64,000 nucleotides of DNA from Omphiscola glabra. Taxonomy: Eukaryota > Mollusca > Gastropoda > Lymnaeidae. The DNA is taken from assembly GCA_964017045.1 (NCBI GenBank), contig OZ024801.1:34645257-34709256 (forward strand). Reading direction: 5' to 3'. The translations under genes were made by a program, and so were the position numbers. The notes beneath the pieces were generated by a model. It was not told the origin of the DNA. It was given only the letters and a program-made list of their open reading frames with translations, and did no database searches. Positions 1-12,103 of this stretch are shown piece by piece (the first letter of the stretch is position 1; every line of letters starts with the position of its first letter).

Positions 1-75
1 AGAGGGTCTTGGTGGTTACCCGTAGTGAGGATCTTGGTGGTCACCCGTAGAGGGGATCTCGGTCTTCACCGGTAT
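1..75. repeat. Short tandem repeat at the left edge, about 25 bp unit
   Basis: Three degenerate copies of a roughly 25-bp unit built around GATCTTGGTGGTCACCCGTAG run from the window edge. The array probably continues to the left. No coding potential is seen. Confidence 0.6.
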
Positions 76-159
76 TTAGCGTCCGTCAAACGTTGACCGA
101 TAAAAACTCAAGGAGATAAAGTTTTCTGCCCGAATGTCAACTTTTTAGGAAATGTTAAG

Positions 160-2816
160 GAATGTCCTATATACATCAAGACAAACTCATCAAGTAGAAT
201 GTCTTCTATAAAACAAGACAAACCCATGAAGTAGAATGTCCTCCATACAACAAGACAAACTCATTAAGTAGAATGTCCTCCATACATTAAGACAAACTCA
301 TTAAGTAGAATGTCCTCCATACAACAAGACAAACTCATTAAGTAGAATGTCCTCTATACAACAAGACAAACTCATCAAGTAGAATGTCCTCTATACAATA
401 AGACAAACTCATCAAGAAGAATGTCTTCTATAAAACAAGACAAACTCATCAAGAAGAATGTCTTCTATAAAACAAGAAAAACTCATCAAGTGGAATGTCC
501 TCCAGACAACAAGACAAACTCATCAAGTAGAATGTCCTCTATACAACAAGACAAACTCATCAAGTGGAATGTCCTCCAGACAACAAGACAAACTCATCAA
601 GTAGAATGTCCTTTATACAACAAGACAAACTCATCAAGTGGAATGTCCTCCAGACAACAAGACAAACTCATCAAGTGGAATGTCCTCCATACAACAAGAC
701 AAACTCATTAAGTAGAATGTCCTCCAGACAACAAGACAAACTCATCAAGAAGAATGTCTTCTATAAAACAAGAAAAACTCATAAAGTATAATGTCCTCCA
801 CACAACAAGACAAACTCATCAAGTAGAATGTCCTCCAGACAACAAGACAAACTCATCAAGTAGAATGTCTTCTATAAAACAAGACAAACCCATGAAGTAG
901 AATGTCCTCCATACAACAAGACAAACTCATTAAGTAGAATGTCCTCCAGACAACAAGACAAACTCATCAAGAAGAATGTCTTCTATAAAACAAGAAAAAC
1001 TCATAAAGTATAATGTCCTCCACACAACAAGACAAACTCATCAAGTAGAATGTCCTCTATACAACAAGACAAACTCATCAAGTAGAATGTCGTCAAGCCA
1101 ACAAGACAAACTCATCAAGTAGAATGTCCTATATACAATAAGACAAACTCATCAAGTAGAATGTCGTCAAGCCAACAAGACAAACTCATCAAGTAGAATG
1201 TCCTATATACAACAAGACAAACTCATCAAGTAGAATGTCGTCAAGCCAACAAGAAAAACTCATCAAGTAGAATGTCCTCCAGACAACAAGACAAACTCAT
1301 CAAGTGGAATGTCCTCCAGACAACAAGACAAACTCATCAAGTGGAATGTCCTCCAGACAACAAGACAAACTCATCAAGTAGAATGTCCTCCATACAACAA
1401 GACAAACTCATCAAGTGGAATGTCCTCCAGACAACAAGACAAACTCATCAAGTAGAATGTCCTCCAGACAACAAGACAAACTCATCAAGTAGAATGTCCT
1501 CCATACAACAAGACAAACTCATCAAGTGGAATGTCCTCCAGACAACAAGACAAACTCATCAAGTAGAATGTCCTCCAGACAACAAGACAAACTCATCAAG
1601 TAGAATGTCCTCCATACAACAAGACAAACTCATCAAGAAGAATGTCTTCTATAAAACAAGACAAACTCATCAAGTAGAATGTCCTCCATACAATAAGACA
1701 AACTCATCAAGTAGAATGTCCTCCATACAATAAGACAAACTCATCAAGTAGAATGTCCTCCATACAATAAGACAAACTCATCAAGTAGAATGTCCTCCAT
1801 ACAATAAGACAAACTCATCAAGTAGAATGTCCTCCATACAATAAGACAAACTCATCAAGTAGAATGTCCTCCAGACAACAAGACAAACTCATCAAGTAGA
1901 ATGTCCTCCATACAACAAGACAAACTCATCAAGTGGAATGTCCTCCAGACAACAAGACAAACTCATCAAGTAGAATGTCCTCCAGACAACAAGACAAACT
2001 CATCAAGTAGAATGTCCTCCATACAACAAGACAAACTCATCAAGAAGAATGTCTTCTATAAAACAAGAAAAACTCATAAAGTATAATGTCCTCCACACAA
2101 CAAGACAAACTCATCAAGTAGAATGTCCTCTATACAACAAGACAAACTCATCAAGTAGAATGTCGTCAAGCCAACAAGACAAACTCATCAAGTAGAATGT
2201 CCTATATACAATAAGACAAACTCATCAAGTAGAATGTCCTATATACAATAAGACAAACTCATCAAGTAGAATGTCGTCAAGCCAACAAGACAAACTCATC
2301 AAGTAGAATGTCCTATATACAACAAGACAAACTCATCAAGTAGAATGTCGTCAAGCCAACAAGAAAAACTCATCAAGTAGAATGTCCTCCATAAAACAAG
2401 AAAAACTCATCAAGTAGAATGTCCTCCATACAACAAGACAAACTCATCAAGTGGAATGTCCTCCAGACAACAAGACAAACTCATCAAGTGGAATGTCCTC
2501 CAGACAACAAGACAAACTCATCAAGTGGAATGTCCTCCAGACAACAAGACAAACTCATCAAGTGGAATGTCCTCCATACAACAAGACAAACTCATCAAGT
2601 AGAATGTCGTCCAGACAACAAGACAAACTCATCAAGTAGAATGTCCTCTATAAAACAAGACAAACTCATCAAGAAGAATGTCTTCTATAAAACAAGACAA
2701 ACTCATCAAGTAGAATGCTCTCCATACAACAAGACAAACTCATCAAGTAGAATGCTCTCCATACAACAAGACAAACTCATCAAGTAGAATGTCCTCTATA
2801 AAACAAGACAAACTCG
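160..2816. repeat. 37-bp satellite array, about 72 copies
   Basis: A tandem array with a 37-bp period, checked by the spacing of AGAATGTCCT at 1454 and 1491. Each unit carries GACAAACTCATCAAG followed by AGAATGTCCTCC. Variant units (AGAAGAATGTCTTC, GTCGTCAAGCC, CATAAAGTATAATG) recur in the same order: a block beginning near 971 repeats near 2044, which is 1073 bp or exactly 29 units away. A shorter block repeats from 749 to 971, which is 6 units. Plus-strand open frames exist only because 37 leaves remainder 1 on division by 3 and the unit has few stops. I do not regard them as genes. Confidence 0.95.
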
Positions 2817-5099
2817 TCCTCATTAAAAAAAATAATTTTAATATAAACCAAAAGTGACACATCTAGAATCAGATTTGGGCAAATTAAAAAACATCATTCT
2901 ATAAATAGATTGGTTTGATTCTCTAGCGTATAATTGAACAGCTAAACTAACCACAACAATTTTTCTCAAAGGAAATGGCCTCGGGGCTTCTTAATTTTTA
3001 ACAACCTTTTAGACGTGTTTTCATCTTGTAAAAAAAGTCACAGCTGGACCCAACTTCTAGAGGTGCTTTTATCTTTCTTACAGTAAAGTATTCTTACTAC
3101 CTCAAAGTTTGTCAACCACAATTTTAAACAGCGTCTCTTTCTGTAATGTCCACATAAAAATACACATACCACTTTATCTTTAAAATGAGTTCAAATGTCT
3201 TTATATACATGTAAGGTCGGGTTCTTGCCCATCCCACAATGTGGTTAACATCATAAACAGATCTTCAGTAACAGAACCAGTCGGGTTTTTTAATGGGCCG
3301 GAAGTAAGGGGTCAGATGACGAGGCACTAATAACAAAACGAGCAAGTGGATTTATCTATTTTGCAATATTTATTTCGTCTATCTATTCAAATTGATTTGT
3401 AAATAAAATAACTAAGTGGGAAAGAGGTTAGTAAAGTGCATACTCCCTACCCTGACTACGCCACTGCCCTCAGTACCTCTGTGAGGAGGTCTTGTTTTTA
3501 CCTATGGTGGGCCAAGCGGGACGTAACTCTAATGAAAATCTTGACTTTTACATTTTGGTTCATTAATCACAATAAGTCCTGTGATCCTACCCCCCCCCCC
3601 CCCCCCCCAACGACTTACTGTCTACCTTTGCTGGTTGTTTTCTTGGTTGCCAAGTTGGCACTCTGTCATATCCTCCCTGGTCATGTCATCAGCTTGTCAG
3701 ATGCAACATCCTTAATGGGGGAATACTAGAGAAAGTTGAATGTACATAACTTCAGTCGCATTATTGAAATAAATTAATTGAATGGTATAACAGTAATATT
3801 GCACTGTCATGGGTTCATTTGAAAAATGTAAAATATAAGATCTGAGGCTTTTGAACGAACATTCCTTTAAAAATACAAGGTTGGGGTGGGGTAGGGGAGG
3901 GGGAGAGACGGGAGAAAAGGTTGTTTACAACTCGACTTAAGATATTTAACTCCAAACTATGTAAATTTATATCATGTACTTTTGATGTATAACATACTTG
4001 GTGTTTCTCGGGCTTGTATATAAACTTCTTCTATTTATCAGCAGACATGTCAAGTTAGCGCCCTTTTAAAAACACTTTTAAAAAAACGTATTCCATAAAA
4101 TATCGAGAATTTTTTTTTTAAATAACGCATGCGCATAACATTGAGTTTGCGGCCAAGATATGGATCACGTGAATGCTACAATCAACCAAAAGTTGCCCAG
4201 GAATAAAGGACCCTCATTCACAGGTACGGGTCAAGAACCCGATTCAATTGAACCCGTCCCACTATTAGACAACCTTTTTTGTGTAGAAGAAAACCCAGTA
4301 AAAAAACTGTTGAAAATTTCTCCGGATGCTGACCACCGCCAAAAAAGCTTGTCAATATGATTGGTCCATGTTGGCACGTGACACGGTACTATACCGGGAT
4401 AAGGTTTTGTTATGTAACAGCCACTGGAATAATTCCGGAAAAAAACAACATTAGAACTTCACAACGAACAATAGATTCTTGTAGCAACCATCGTAGTGCT
4501 AAGTATTGGGGATTAGAAAAATTTCAAAGGTGTCTAAAGTCAATTCATACTGTCCCCTATCGCCCTCCCTCCCCTTCTTCAACCCATTTTTCTGAATGTA
4601 CATGGCTAAAACTTAAGAAAATAGTATTGTTATGACAACTACTTATCTGGCGGCACGTAAAGCCCTGTCAATAAATTCCTCAAGTATCCTCATTTGTTCA
4701 CTTACATCTGTTTGGGTGACGTATTTAAAAAGGTGAGACTCTCGACCTGAATTAAATAATGTGGGCCTACAAGTCAAGAGTTTCAGCAGAGTATTTTGCC
4801 GCATCTGTGATGACTTCACCTCACGATAACATCACGAGTTTTATGTCATAGAATGTATTATATCTCCATGGAGACAGTTTTCCATTCAGCGTCTATAATA
4901 TACACAAGACACGTTATAAATCCAAAGAATGGTACTAGGACTAATATTTGAAGACACTTCATTTCATAAACGTCAATGCACTACTTTGAACATAGATTGC
5001 TCACTTGGAAATTAAATAGTTCGTCATAAAATCGTGACTCCCCCAAACTTCCCCGGATGCGTGACGTCACAATGGATGACCCCTAAAATAAAAACAGAT
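2817..5099. other. Non-coding AT-rich stretch with a poly-C tract
   Basis: No gene is supported here. A run of 19 C lies at 3590-3608. Short open frames (for example 3436-3729 and 4160-4360) have no recognisable domain, no splice partners and low complexity. Confidence 0.6.
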
Positions 5100-5154
5100 G
5101 TGAGTACCGGCAACCTTTTTGTTACATAAGAAGCACAGCATACAACTAAAACTT

Positions 5155-5400
5155 GTTGAAGATCTAGATCAATAGGAAATATCTAGAGTTGCCCAGTCTC
5201 GTAGAAGACTATTGCAATATCTAGATCAATACGACATATGTAGAGTTGCCCTGATCCGGAGTAGATGGTTCTCATCCTCAGAGGTTGAAAGTATTTTTTT
5301 TTCATTTAAATGTATGGGAACTATTGTTAACACATGAACTCAATGCATCTACTTGTGATGGAACCATTGCTAACACGTGAACTCTATTCATCTACTTGTG
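5155..5400. repeat. Two local duplications
   Basis: A segment with ATCTAGATCAATA and AGAGTTGCCC occurs near 5161-5196 and again near 5219-5252. A second segment, AACACATGAACTC then CATCTACTTGTGATGGAACC, occurs near 5329-5363 and again near 5372-5402. Both look like short tandem duplications in non-coding DNA. Confidence 0.6.
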
Positions 5401-5660
5401 ATCAAAATCTAATGTTTATGAAAGCCCGTGGAAACCTGAAAATAGCCCCTAGGGGATGCAAGTCCCCACCCCACACGTCAACACGTTCGAATAATACAAC
5501 ATACTTTAACAATGAGCACAGGGTCAAATCACCCGAGATTATGACGTCATGGCGTCATGCTGTCTAGGTGAGTGGACAAGTAGTGGACACTGCTGCATCA
5601 GTTTACAATGTAATTTGCTTCTAAACGGGCGGCTTTTGTGAAATCAGATTTCCAGAGAGG

Positions 5661-5890
5661 CCCTGGACACACGCCTTTTTTAGCCCCACCCCTGGACACA
5701 CGCTTTTTTGAGCCCCACCCCTGGACACACGCCTTTTTAGCCCCAACTCTGGACACACGCCTTTTTAGCCCCAACCCTGGACACACGCCTTTTTAGCCCC
5801 AACCCTGGACACACGCCTTTTTAGTCCCACCCCTGGACACACGCCTTTTTTAGCCCCAACCCTGGACTCACGTCTTTTTCAGCCCCACGA
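5661..5890. repeat. 28-30 bp minisatellite, about 8 copies
   Basis: The unit is CTGGACACACGCC, then a T-run, then AGCCCCAACC. Unit length varies with the T-run, so the periodic protein read on the minus strand breaks quickly. It is flanked by AT-rich unique sequence. Confidence 0.9.
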
Positions 5891-7640
5891 TAATTTTTTG
5901 CTATAATGCCAAACTTTTTTCATAATGTCGACATTTAAGAGACTTAATTCGATCAGCTTTGGCGAATTGATTTTCTTTTGAAACTTAAAAATGTATATGT
6001 AGCTGCCTTTTTAATAAATGTACGTGGTCTAAGTAGCTGGTGTTATTATAAATATACGCCCCTGTGTACATTTTAACCCCGTGTAAATAAGATGCTTTTT
6101 TGCTAATGTAGCCTACATGCTGCCCCCACCCACCAAGTGGCATAGGAAGGGGTACGGAGGGGTGGTCCTTTTGTTATCAGGAGTTGCTACTGTAGACTTT
6201 CTTCATATGGGGTGGGGTCGGCAAAAATCTTGGCCTGACACGGGGGCACTATCTCTCGCTACTCCACCGCCACCGCCCCGCCCCCCCCCCTTCCGAACCC
6301 AAGTGATATGGCCTGGTGTTATTTATTTAACATTGAAATAATTGTTTTTTAAAAAAGATTTTCATCCCCCGTGTTACGTCCATATTTGTAAAAATCTGAG
6401 TTTTAATGTAAACGCACTAGATACTCACGTCTATGTGTTACTGTTTTTGTCTTAATCGGATATCCGCACGTGAACTAGATGACGGTGAACCATCAAACTT
6501 TGTAACCGTGACACTTAGTCCCGAAGCTGAAAAAAATGTATATGTCCAAATTATCCAGCAATCTCTGAGACATAAACACACACAACACCACACACCGTAT
6601 CTATATCAGAAATCGAACTGCTTCTTTCACAACAAACTCTGACACTACCCCCGCCACACCTTTTTTGTTCCCACTACAAATACTAATAATAATCTAATAA
6701 TAGATTATTGAACAGTGCAGCACTGTTTCTCTTATCGCACAGTACCGCGTACCTACCTTCGTTCTTCAGCTGTCCATTTGCTTGACTAAGTTTTTAAACC
6801 TTTAAATATGAATTACCGCACGTCATTTAAACTGCTTTCAAAGAGTTACCTATTCAAGAAAACAGTTAACTAAATAAATACACAAAGACACTTCTGGGGC
6901 GACTCGTCTCTGATCGATACCCTATAAGAAATGTGATTTCATGCTTGAACTCAGAGACCGTCTCTCGCGGACAACGACGCAATGAATGCAAATATAGATG
7001 TAAGTTTGCGCTCAACGCTCGGGCGAATGAGAAAAGTGTAAGGGCTTGTTTGGTTCACCGGTGTGCGCTGTGGGGAGGTGACGAGGCTAGAGAGATCGTG
7101 GTAGAGGGCCCTCTGGATAAGGGCGAAAGGTGTGTATGTGTGTGAATACCGTTACAGGAACATATACAGGTGTACATCGGGTCTGTTTTAAATTTATGGA
7201 AACACTTGAAAACGCTCGTGTGAATGTTTGGGAAAAAGAACGATGGGAGCAATCAAATGTCAACTGGCCATTTTGAATATAATTAAAGTTGACGAGATGA
7301 TAAGTGCTAGGAAAAAAAAGGTGCTGAATATTTGTATCACGTGACTTCTCTAAAAATAAGACTGTGGAGTCAGGAAGGTAATAATTATTTTTTTAACGTA
7401 TTTAGATTCCCATTTTTTTCCGAATAAGTATGAATAACACTCATCATGATTTCCGTCACAGAAGTTTCAATTGAGGACACCGTCGTGCCCCAGACATTAC
7501 TCTACAAAGGGCTAAGACTTAATGAGAACAGTGTCTCCATAACTACCCCTACCCAACCCTACCCCCCCACCCCAACAACTCTACCCCCTCCCAAACCCTC
7601 TCACATTTTTTTTCATCTTTAATAGCAGAACCGTCGCTTG
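5891..7640. other. Non-coding stretch
   Basis: No gene or clear repeat family was recognised. It contains C-rich homopolymer patches (about 6270-6290 and 7560-7570). The short open frames show no domain or conserved motif. Confidence 0.5.
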
Positions 7641-7651
7641 GGTAATGCATA

Positions 7652-7806
7652 TCGTGTGTCTGCTGTGTCTCATGTGTCTCCTGTGTCTGCTGTGTCTCCC
7701 GTGTCTTCTGTGTCTGCCGTGTCTCCTGTGTCTCCCGCGTCTGCTGTGTCTCATGTGTCTGCCGTACCGTGTCTCTGGTGTCTGTCGTGTCCGCTGTATC
7801 TCCTGC
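7652..7806. repeat. 9-bp microsatellite-like array
   Basis: About 17 imperfect copies of a 9-bp unit of the type TGTCTCCTG/TGTCTGCTG. The period divides by three, so frames on both strands stay open and give low-complexity Val-Ser-Pro or Leu-Cys peptides. These are not treated as genes. Confidence 0.85.
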
Positions 7807-7929
7807 AAGTCCTCTATCGGCTGGGTCCCGCGGATATTTAAGGGGCCAAAATTTGTGATGGGGAAAAAATATTTCAAATCATATTGAATAAGTAAATAAA
7901 ACAAAAGAGAAAAAGTTGCAGGGGATCTC

Positions 7930-8173
7930 AAAACATCTTGCGACTGCTCTTCTGACCAGACATAAGTCAAAACATCTTTCGACTGCTCTTCTGACCAGAC
8001 ATAAGTTAAAACATCTTTCGACTGCTCTTCTGACCAGACATAAGTTAAAACATCTTTCGACTGCTCTTCTGACCAGACATAAGTTAAAACATCTTGCGAC
8101 TGCTCTTCTGACCAGACATAAGTTAAAACATCTTGCGACTGCTCTTCTGAACAGACATAAGTTAAAACATCTT
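7930..8173. repeat. 39-bp minisatellite, 6 copies
   Basis: The unit starts AAAACATCTTTCGACTGCTC and ends GACCAGACATAAGTT; starts at 7930 and 7969 give a 39-bp period. Because 39 is 13 codons, both strands read as 13-residue periodic peptides. No start context, splice sites or extension into unique coding sequence support a gene. Confidence 0.93.
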
Positions 8174-8302
8174 ATATTTCTTATTACCGCCGTCTGCATG
8201 AAACAATGCCAGAAAGGATGCGATTTTTAATTTTTTTTAAATAATTTTAAAACTTCTTCATATTTAAAAAATAATAATTTGGCTTTACATTTTAAGTTAG
8301 AA

Positions 8303-8440
8303 CAAGGCGCAGCAAGGCACAACAAGGCGCAGCAAGGCGCAGCAAGGCACAGCAAGGCGCAGCAAGGCGCAGCAAGGCGCAGCAAGGCACAGCAAGGCGC
8401 AGCAAGGCACAGCAAGGCGCAGAAAGGCGCAGAAAGGCAA
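8303..8440. repeat. 10-bp minisatellite, about 14 copies
   Basis: Tandem copies of CAAGGCGCAG, with CAAGGCACAG as the main variant. The variant is a C-to-T change (read on the other strand) at the CpG, as expected from decay of methylated CpG. Confidence 0.93.
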
Positions 8441-9314
8441 TTGACATTTGAAGAAAATGCGCTAAGTTTTGTTGTTAAAAAGCTGAAATCAATTTAAAAT
8501 GCAAGATTTAAATGGAAAATAGTTGCCACTTACACTTTTTTCCTTTCCCTCCTAAACTTTACTTTTACTTTTGATCTTTGCAAGTGTTGCTATAAACTTC
8601 AGAAACCTTAAAAACATACATGCTAGTCTGAGTTACCTCCACCTGTTGCCCCTCTTTAGCATGCAATGCATAAAATCAATAGAACGTCTTGCAAGAACAG
8701 GTCAATTATAGAGAGGTTGGCTTTAATCTTTTCTTTTTTATTTACCTTAAAGATGACTGGACAACTCCAATTCTTTTTTAATATCCCAATTTACGTCCCT
8801 TGGATTGTGACGCTCTTACGCATAAGAAAAGGACTTTCTTTCTCTCACTCACTCTCTCTCTATCAATCTCTCTCTCTCAATAACACACACGCTATTTAAC
8901 TATACATGATAAGTTAAAAACTATTCACTCTCTTTTTTAAAAAAAATTTTGACGCTAAAATTACTTCTAGCCTCGAAGTCGAAGGGTTAAAGTGGCTCAT
9001 AGCTATGTATAAAGAATGGGACAAACAGATGACGATACAAGGCTGCCTCCAACTTCAACACGGCGCCCCGGGGACGATTCCCACCCAGCACTATTCATGT
9101 GGATAATCCGGCTTTACCGCTATCCATGGCCAAATCCATGCCCCACCCTGGACGAACTATCAGACGGTTCTGACTTCTTGACGCACATTTTCAAACGTAA
9201 CATTAATTTGTATCGTCTGGTATTATTAGCCGATTGACCTTGATTTTCCAATCTAATGATAATTTTCTCGTCAACGCCCCGGATGTGAAGGTCTTGTGAT
9301 TAATAACTTATGGA
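8441..9314. other. Non-coding stretch with a CT-rich patch
   Basis: Nothing is recognised apart from a pyrimidine-rich simple repeat at about 8839-8880 (CTCTCTCT type). Confidence 0.5.
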
Positions 9315-9607
9315 CAGGTCCGCGAGCGTGAGACCAGGTCTCTTAGGCGGTCGTGCCCAGGGTCAGGTCAGCGAGCGTGAGACCAGGTCTCTTAGGCGGT
9401 CGTGCCCAGGGTCAGGTCAGCGAGCGTGATACCAGGTCTCTTAGGCGGTCGTGCCCAGGGTCAGGTCAGCGAGCGTGAGACCAGGTCTCTTAGGCGGTCG
9501 TGCCCAGGGTCAGGTCAGCGAGCGTGAGACCAGGTCTCTTAGGCGGTCGTGCCCAGGGTCAGGTCAGCGAGCGTGAGACCAGGTCTCTTAGGCGGTCGTA
9601 CCCAGGG
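9315..9607. repeat. 49-bp tandem array, 6 copies, each with a perfect palindrome
   Basis: The period is 49 bp (GCGAGCGTGA at 9322, 9371 and 9420). Units are almost identical and GC-rich compared with their surroundings. Each unit contains GAGACC-A-GGTCTC, a 6-bp perfect inverted repeat with a one-base centre; the third copy has one change (GATACC). The high identity implies recent amplification. Confidence 0.95.
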
Positions 9608-9710
9608 GCGGCACTAGCAAAATCAAACCGGGTTTCGTTTAACGACTTATTCAAAGGTAATTGTATTCCCATTGATAAATACAACTTAAGAAAGAAATAT
9701 ATGTCGATAA

Positions 9711-11860
9711 TAGCAGGGACAGGGAGGACACTGTTGGGCAGAGATAGTGAGGACAATGTTGAGCAGAGATAGTGAGGACAATGTTGAGCAGAGATAGTGA
9801 GGACGCTGTTGGGCAGAGATAGTGGGGACATTGTTGGGAAGAGACCGGGAGGATATTGTTGGGCAGAGATAGGGAGGACATTGTTGGGCAGAGATAGTGA
9901 GGACATTGTTGGGAAGAGATTGTGAGGACATTGTTGGGCAGAGATAGTGAGGACATTATTGGTCAGAGATAGCGAGGACATTGTTGGGCAGAGATAGCGA
10001 GGACATTGTTGAGCAGAGATAGTGAGGACACTGTTGGGCAGAGATAAGGAGGACATTGTTGAGAAGAGATAGCGAGGACAATGTTGAGCAGAGATAGTGA
10101 GGACACTGTTGGGAAGAGATAGGGAGGATATTGTTGGGCAGAGATAGTGAGGACATTGTTGGGAAGAGATAGGGAGGACATTATTGGTCAGAGATAGTGA
10201 GGACATTGTTGGGCAGAGATAGCGAGGACATGGTTGGGCAGAGATAGGGAGGACATTGTTGAGCAGAGATAGTGAGGGCACTGTTGGGAAGAGATAGGGA
10301 GGACATTGTTGGGAAGAGATAGTTAGGACATTGTTGGGCAGAGATAGGGAGGACATTGTTGAGCAGAGATAGTGAGGACATTGTTGGGAAGAGATAGTGA
10401 GGACACTGTTGTGCAGAGATAGTGAGGACATTGTTGGGAAGAGATAGCGAGGACAATGTTGAGCAGAGACAGTGAGGGCACTGTTGGGAAGAGATAGGGA
10501 GGACATTGTTGGGAAGAGATAGTTAGGACATTGTTGGGCAGAGATAGTGAGGACATTGTTGAGCAGAGATAGTGAGGACATTGTTGGGAAGAGATAGTGA
10601 GGACACTGTTGTGCAGAGATAGTGAGGACATTGTTGGGAAGAGATAGCGAGGACAATGTTGAGCAGAGATAGTGAGGACACTGTTGGGCAGATATAGTGA
10701 GGACATTGTTGGGCAGAGATAGAGAGGACATTGTTGGGCAGAGATAGTGAGGACATTATTGGTCAGAGATAGTGAGGACATTGTTGGGCAGAGATAGCGA
10801 GGACACTGTTGGGCAAAGATAAGGAGGACATTGTTGGGCAGAGATAGTGAGGACATTATTGGTCAGAGATAGTGAGGACATTGTTGGGCAGAGATAGCGA
10901 GGACATTGTTGAGCAGAGATAGTGAGGACACTGTTGGGCAGAGATAAGGAGGACATTGTTGAGAAGAGATAGCGAGGACAATGTTGAGCAGAGATAGTGA
11001 GGACACTGTTGGGAAGAGATAGGGAGGATATTGTTGGGAAGAGATAGGGAGGACATTGTTGGGAAGAGATTGTGAGGACACTGTTGGGAAGAGATAGGGA
11101 GGATATTGTTGGGCAGAGATAGTGAGGACATTGTTGGGAAGAGATATGGAGGACATTGTTGAGCAGAGATAGTGAGGGCACTGTTGGGAAGAGATAGGGA
11201 GGACATTGTTGGGAAGAGATAGTTAGGACATTGTTGGGCAGAGATAGGGAGAACATTGTTGATCAGAGATAGTGAGGACATTTTTGGGCAGAGATAGTGA
11301 GGACACTGTTGAGCAGAGATAGTGAGGACACTTTTGGGCAGAAATAGTGAGGACATTGTTGGGAAGAGACGGGGAGGACATTGTTGGGCAGAGATAGGGA
11401 GGACATTGTTGGCCAGAGATAGTGAGGACATTATTGGGCAGAGATAGTGAGGACATTATTGGGCAGAGATAGCAAGGACATTGTTGAGCAGAGATAGTGA
11501 GCACACTGTTGGGTAGAGATAAGGAGGACATTGTTGGGCAGAGGTAGTGAGGACACTGTTGGGCTGAGATAGGGAGGACACTGTTGGGAAGAGATAGGGA
11601 GGACATTGTTGGGCAGAGATAGTGAGGACATTGTTGGACAGAGATAGGGAGGACATTGTTGAGCATAGATAGCGAGGACATTGTTGGGCAGAGATAGTGA
11701 GGACATTGTTGGGCAGAGATAGTGAGGACATTTTTAGGCAGAGATAGTGATGACATTGTTGGGCAGAGATAGGGAGGACATTTTTGGGCAGAGATAAGGA
11801 GGAAATTGTTGGGAAGAGACGGGGAGGACATTGTTGGGCAGAGATAAGGAGGACACTGTT
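9711..11860. repeat. 25-bp satellite array, about 86 copies
   Basis: A 25-bp unit containing TTGTTGGGCAGAGATAG then TGAGGACA. The array has higher-order structure: variant blocks recur at 900 bp (9951 and 10851, 36 units), and at 10261, 10461 and 11161 (8 and 28 units apart). The minus-strand unit has no stop codon in any of its three phases, so very long open frames (up to 390 codons) overlap in all three minus frames and give the same 25-residue periodic peptide. I call this an array, not genes. Confidence 0.95.
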
Positions 11861-11862
11861 TA

Positions 11863-12103
11863 TGGATCATGAAGGAGACTGGGATCATGAAGGAGACTGG
11901 GATCATGAAGGAGACTGGGATCATGAAGGAGACTGGGATCATGAAGGAGACTGGGATCATGAAGGAGACTGGGATCATGAAGGAGACTGGGATCATGAAG
12001 GAGACTGGGGTCATGAAGGAGACTGGGATCATGAAGGAGACTGGGATCATGAAGGAGACTGGGATCATGAAGGAGACTGGGATCATGAAGGAGACTGGGA
12101 TCC
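11863..12103. repeat. 18-bp minisatellite, about 13 copies, abutting the 25-bp satellite
   Basis: Nearly perfect copies of GATCATGAAGGAGACTGG, with one G variant near 12010. The period is six codons, so several frames stay open (His-Glu-Gly-Asp-Trp-Asp on plus; Phe-Met-Ile-Pro-Val-Ser on minus). The octamer CTGTTTAT occurs directly on both sides of the array, at 11856-11863 and 12103-12110. Confidence 0.95.

Noticed and set aside
421..2787. Periodic plus-strand open frames of 60-150 codons
   Set aside because: These are products of the 37-bp satellite, with the same 37-residue peptide read through three phases. No splice sites or unique coding sequence.
160..2816. CRISPR array
   Set aside because: Units are contiguous with no unique spacers, and the DNA is animal nuclear DNA with spliced genes.
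4160..4635. Two adjacent plus-strand frames as a possible two-exon gene
   Set aside because: No recognisable domain and no convincing splice pair. Composition is that of the surrounding non-coding DNA.
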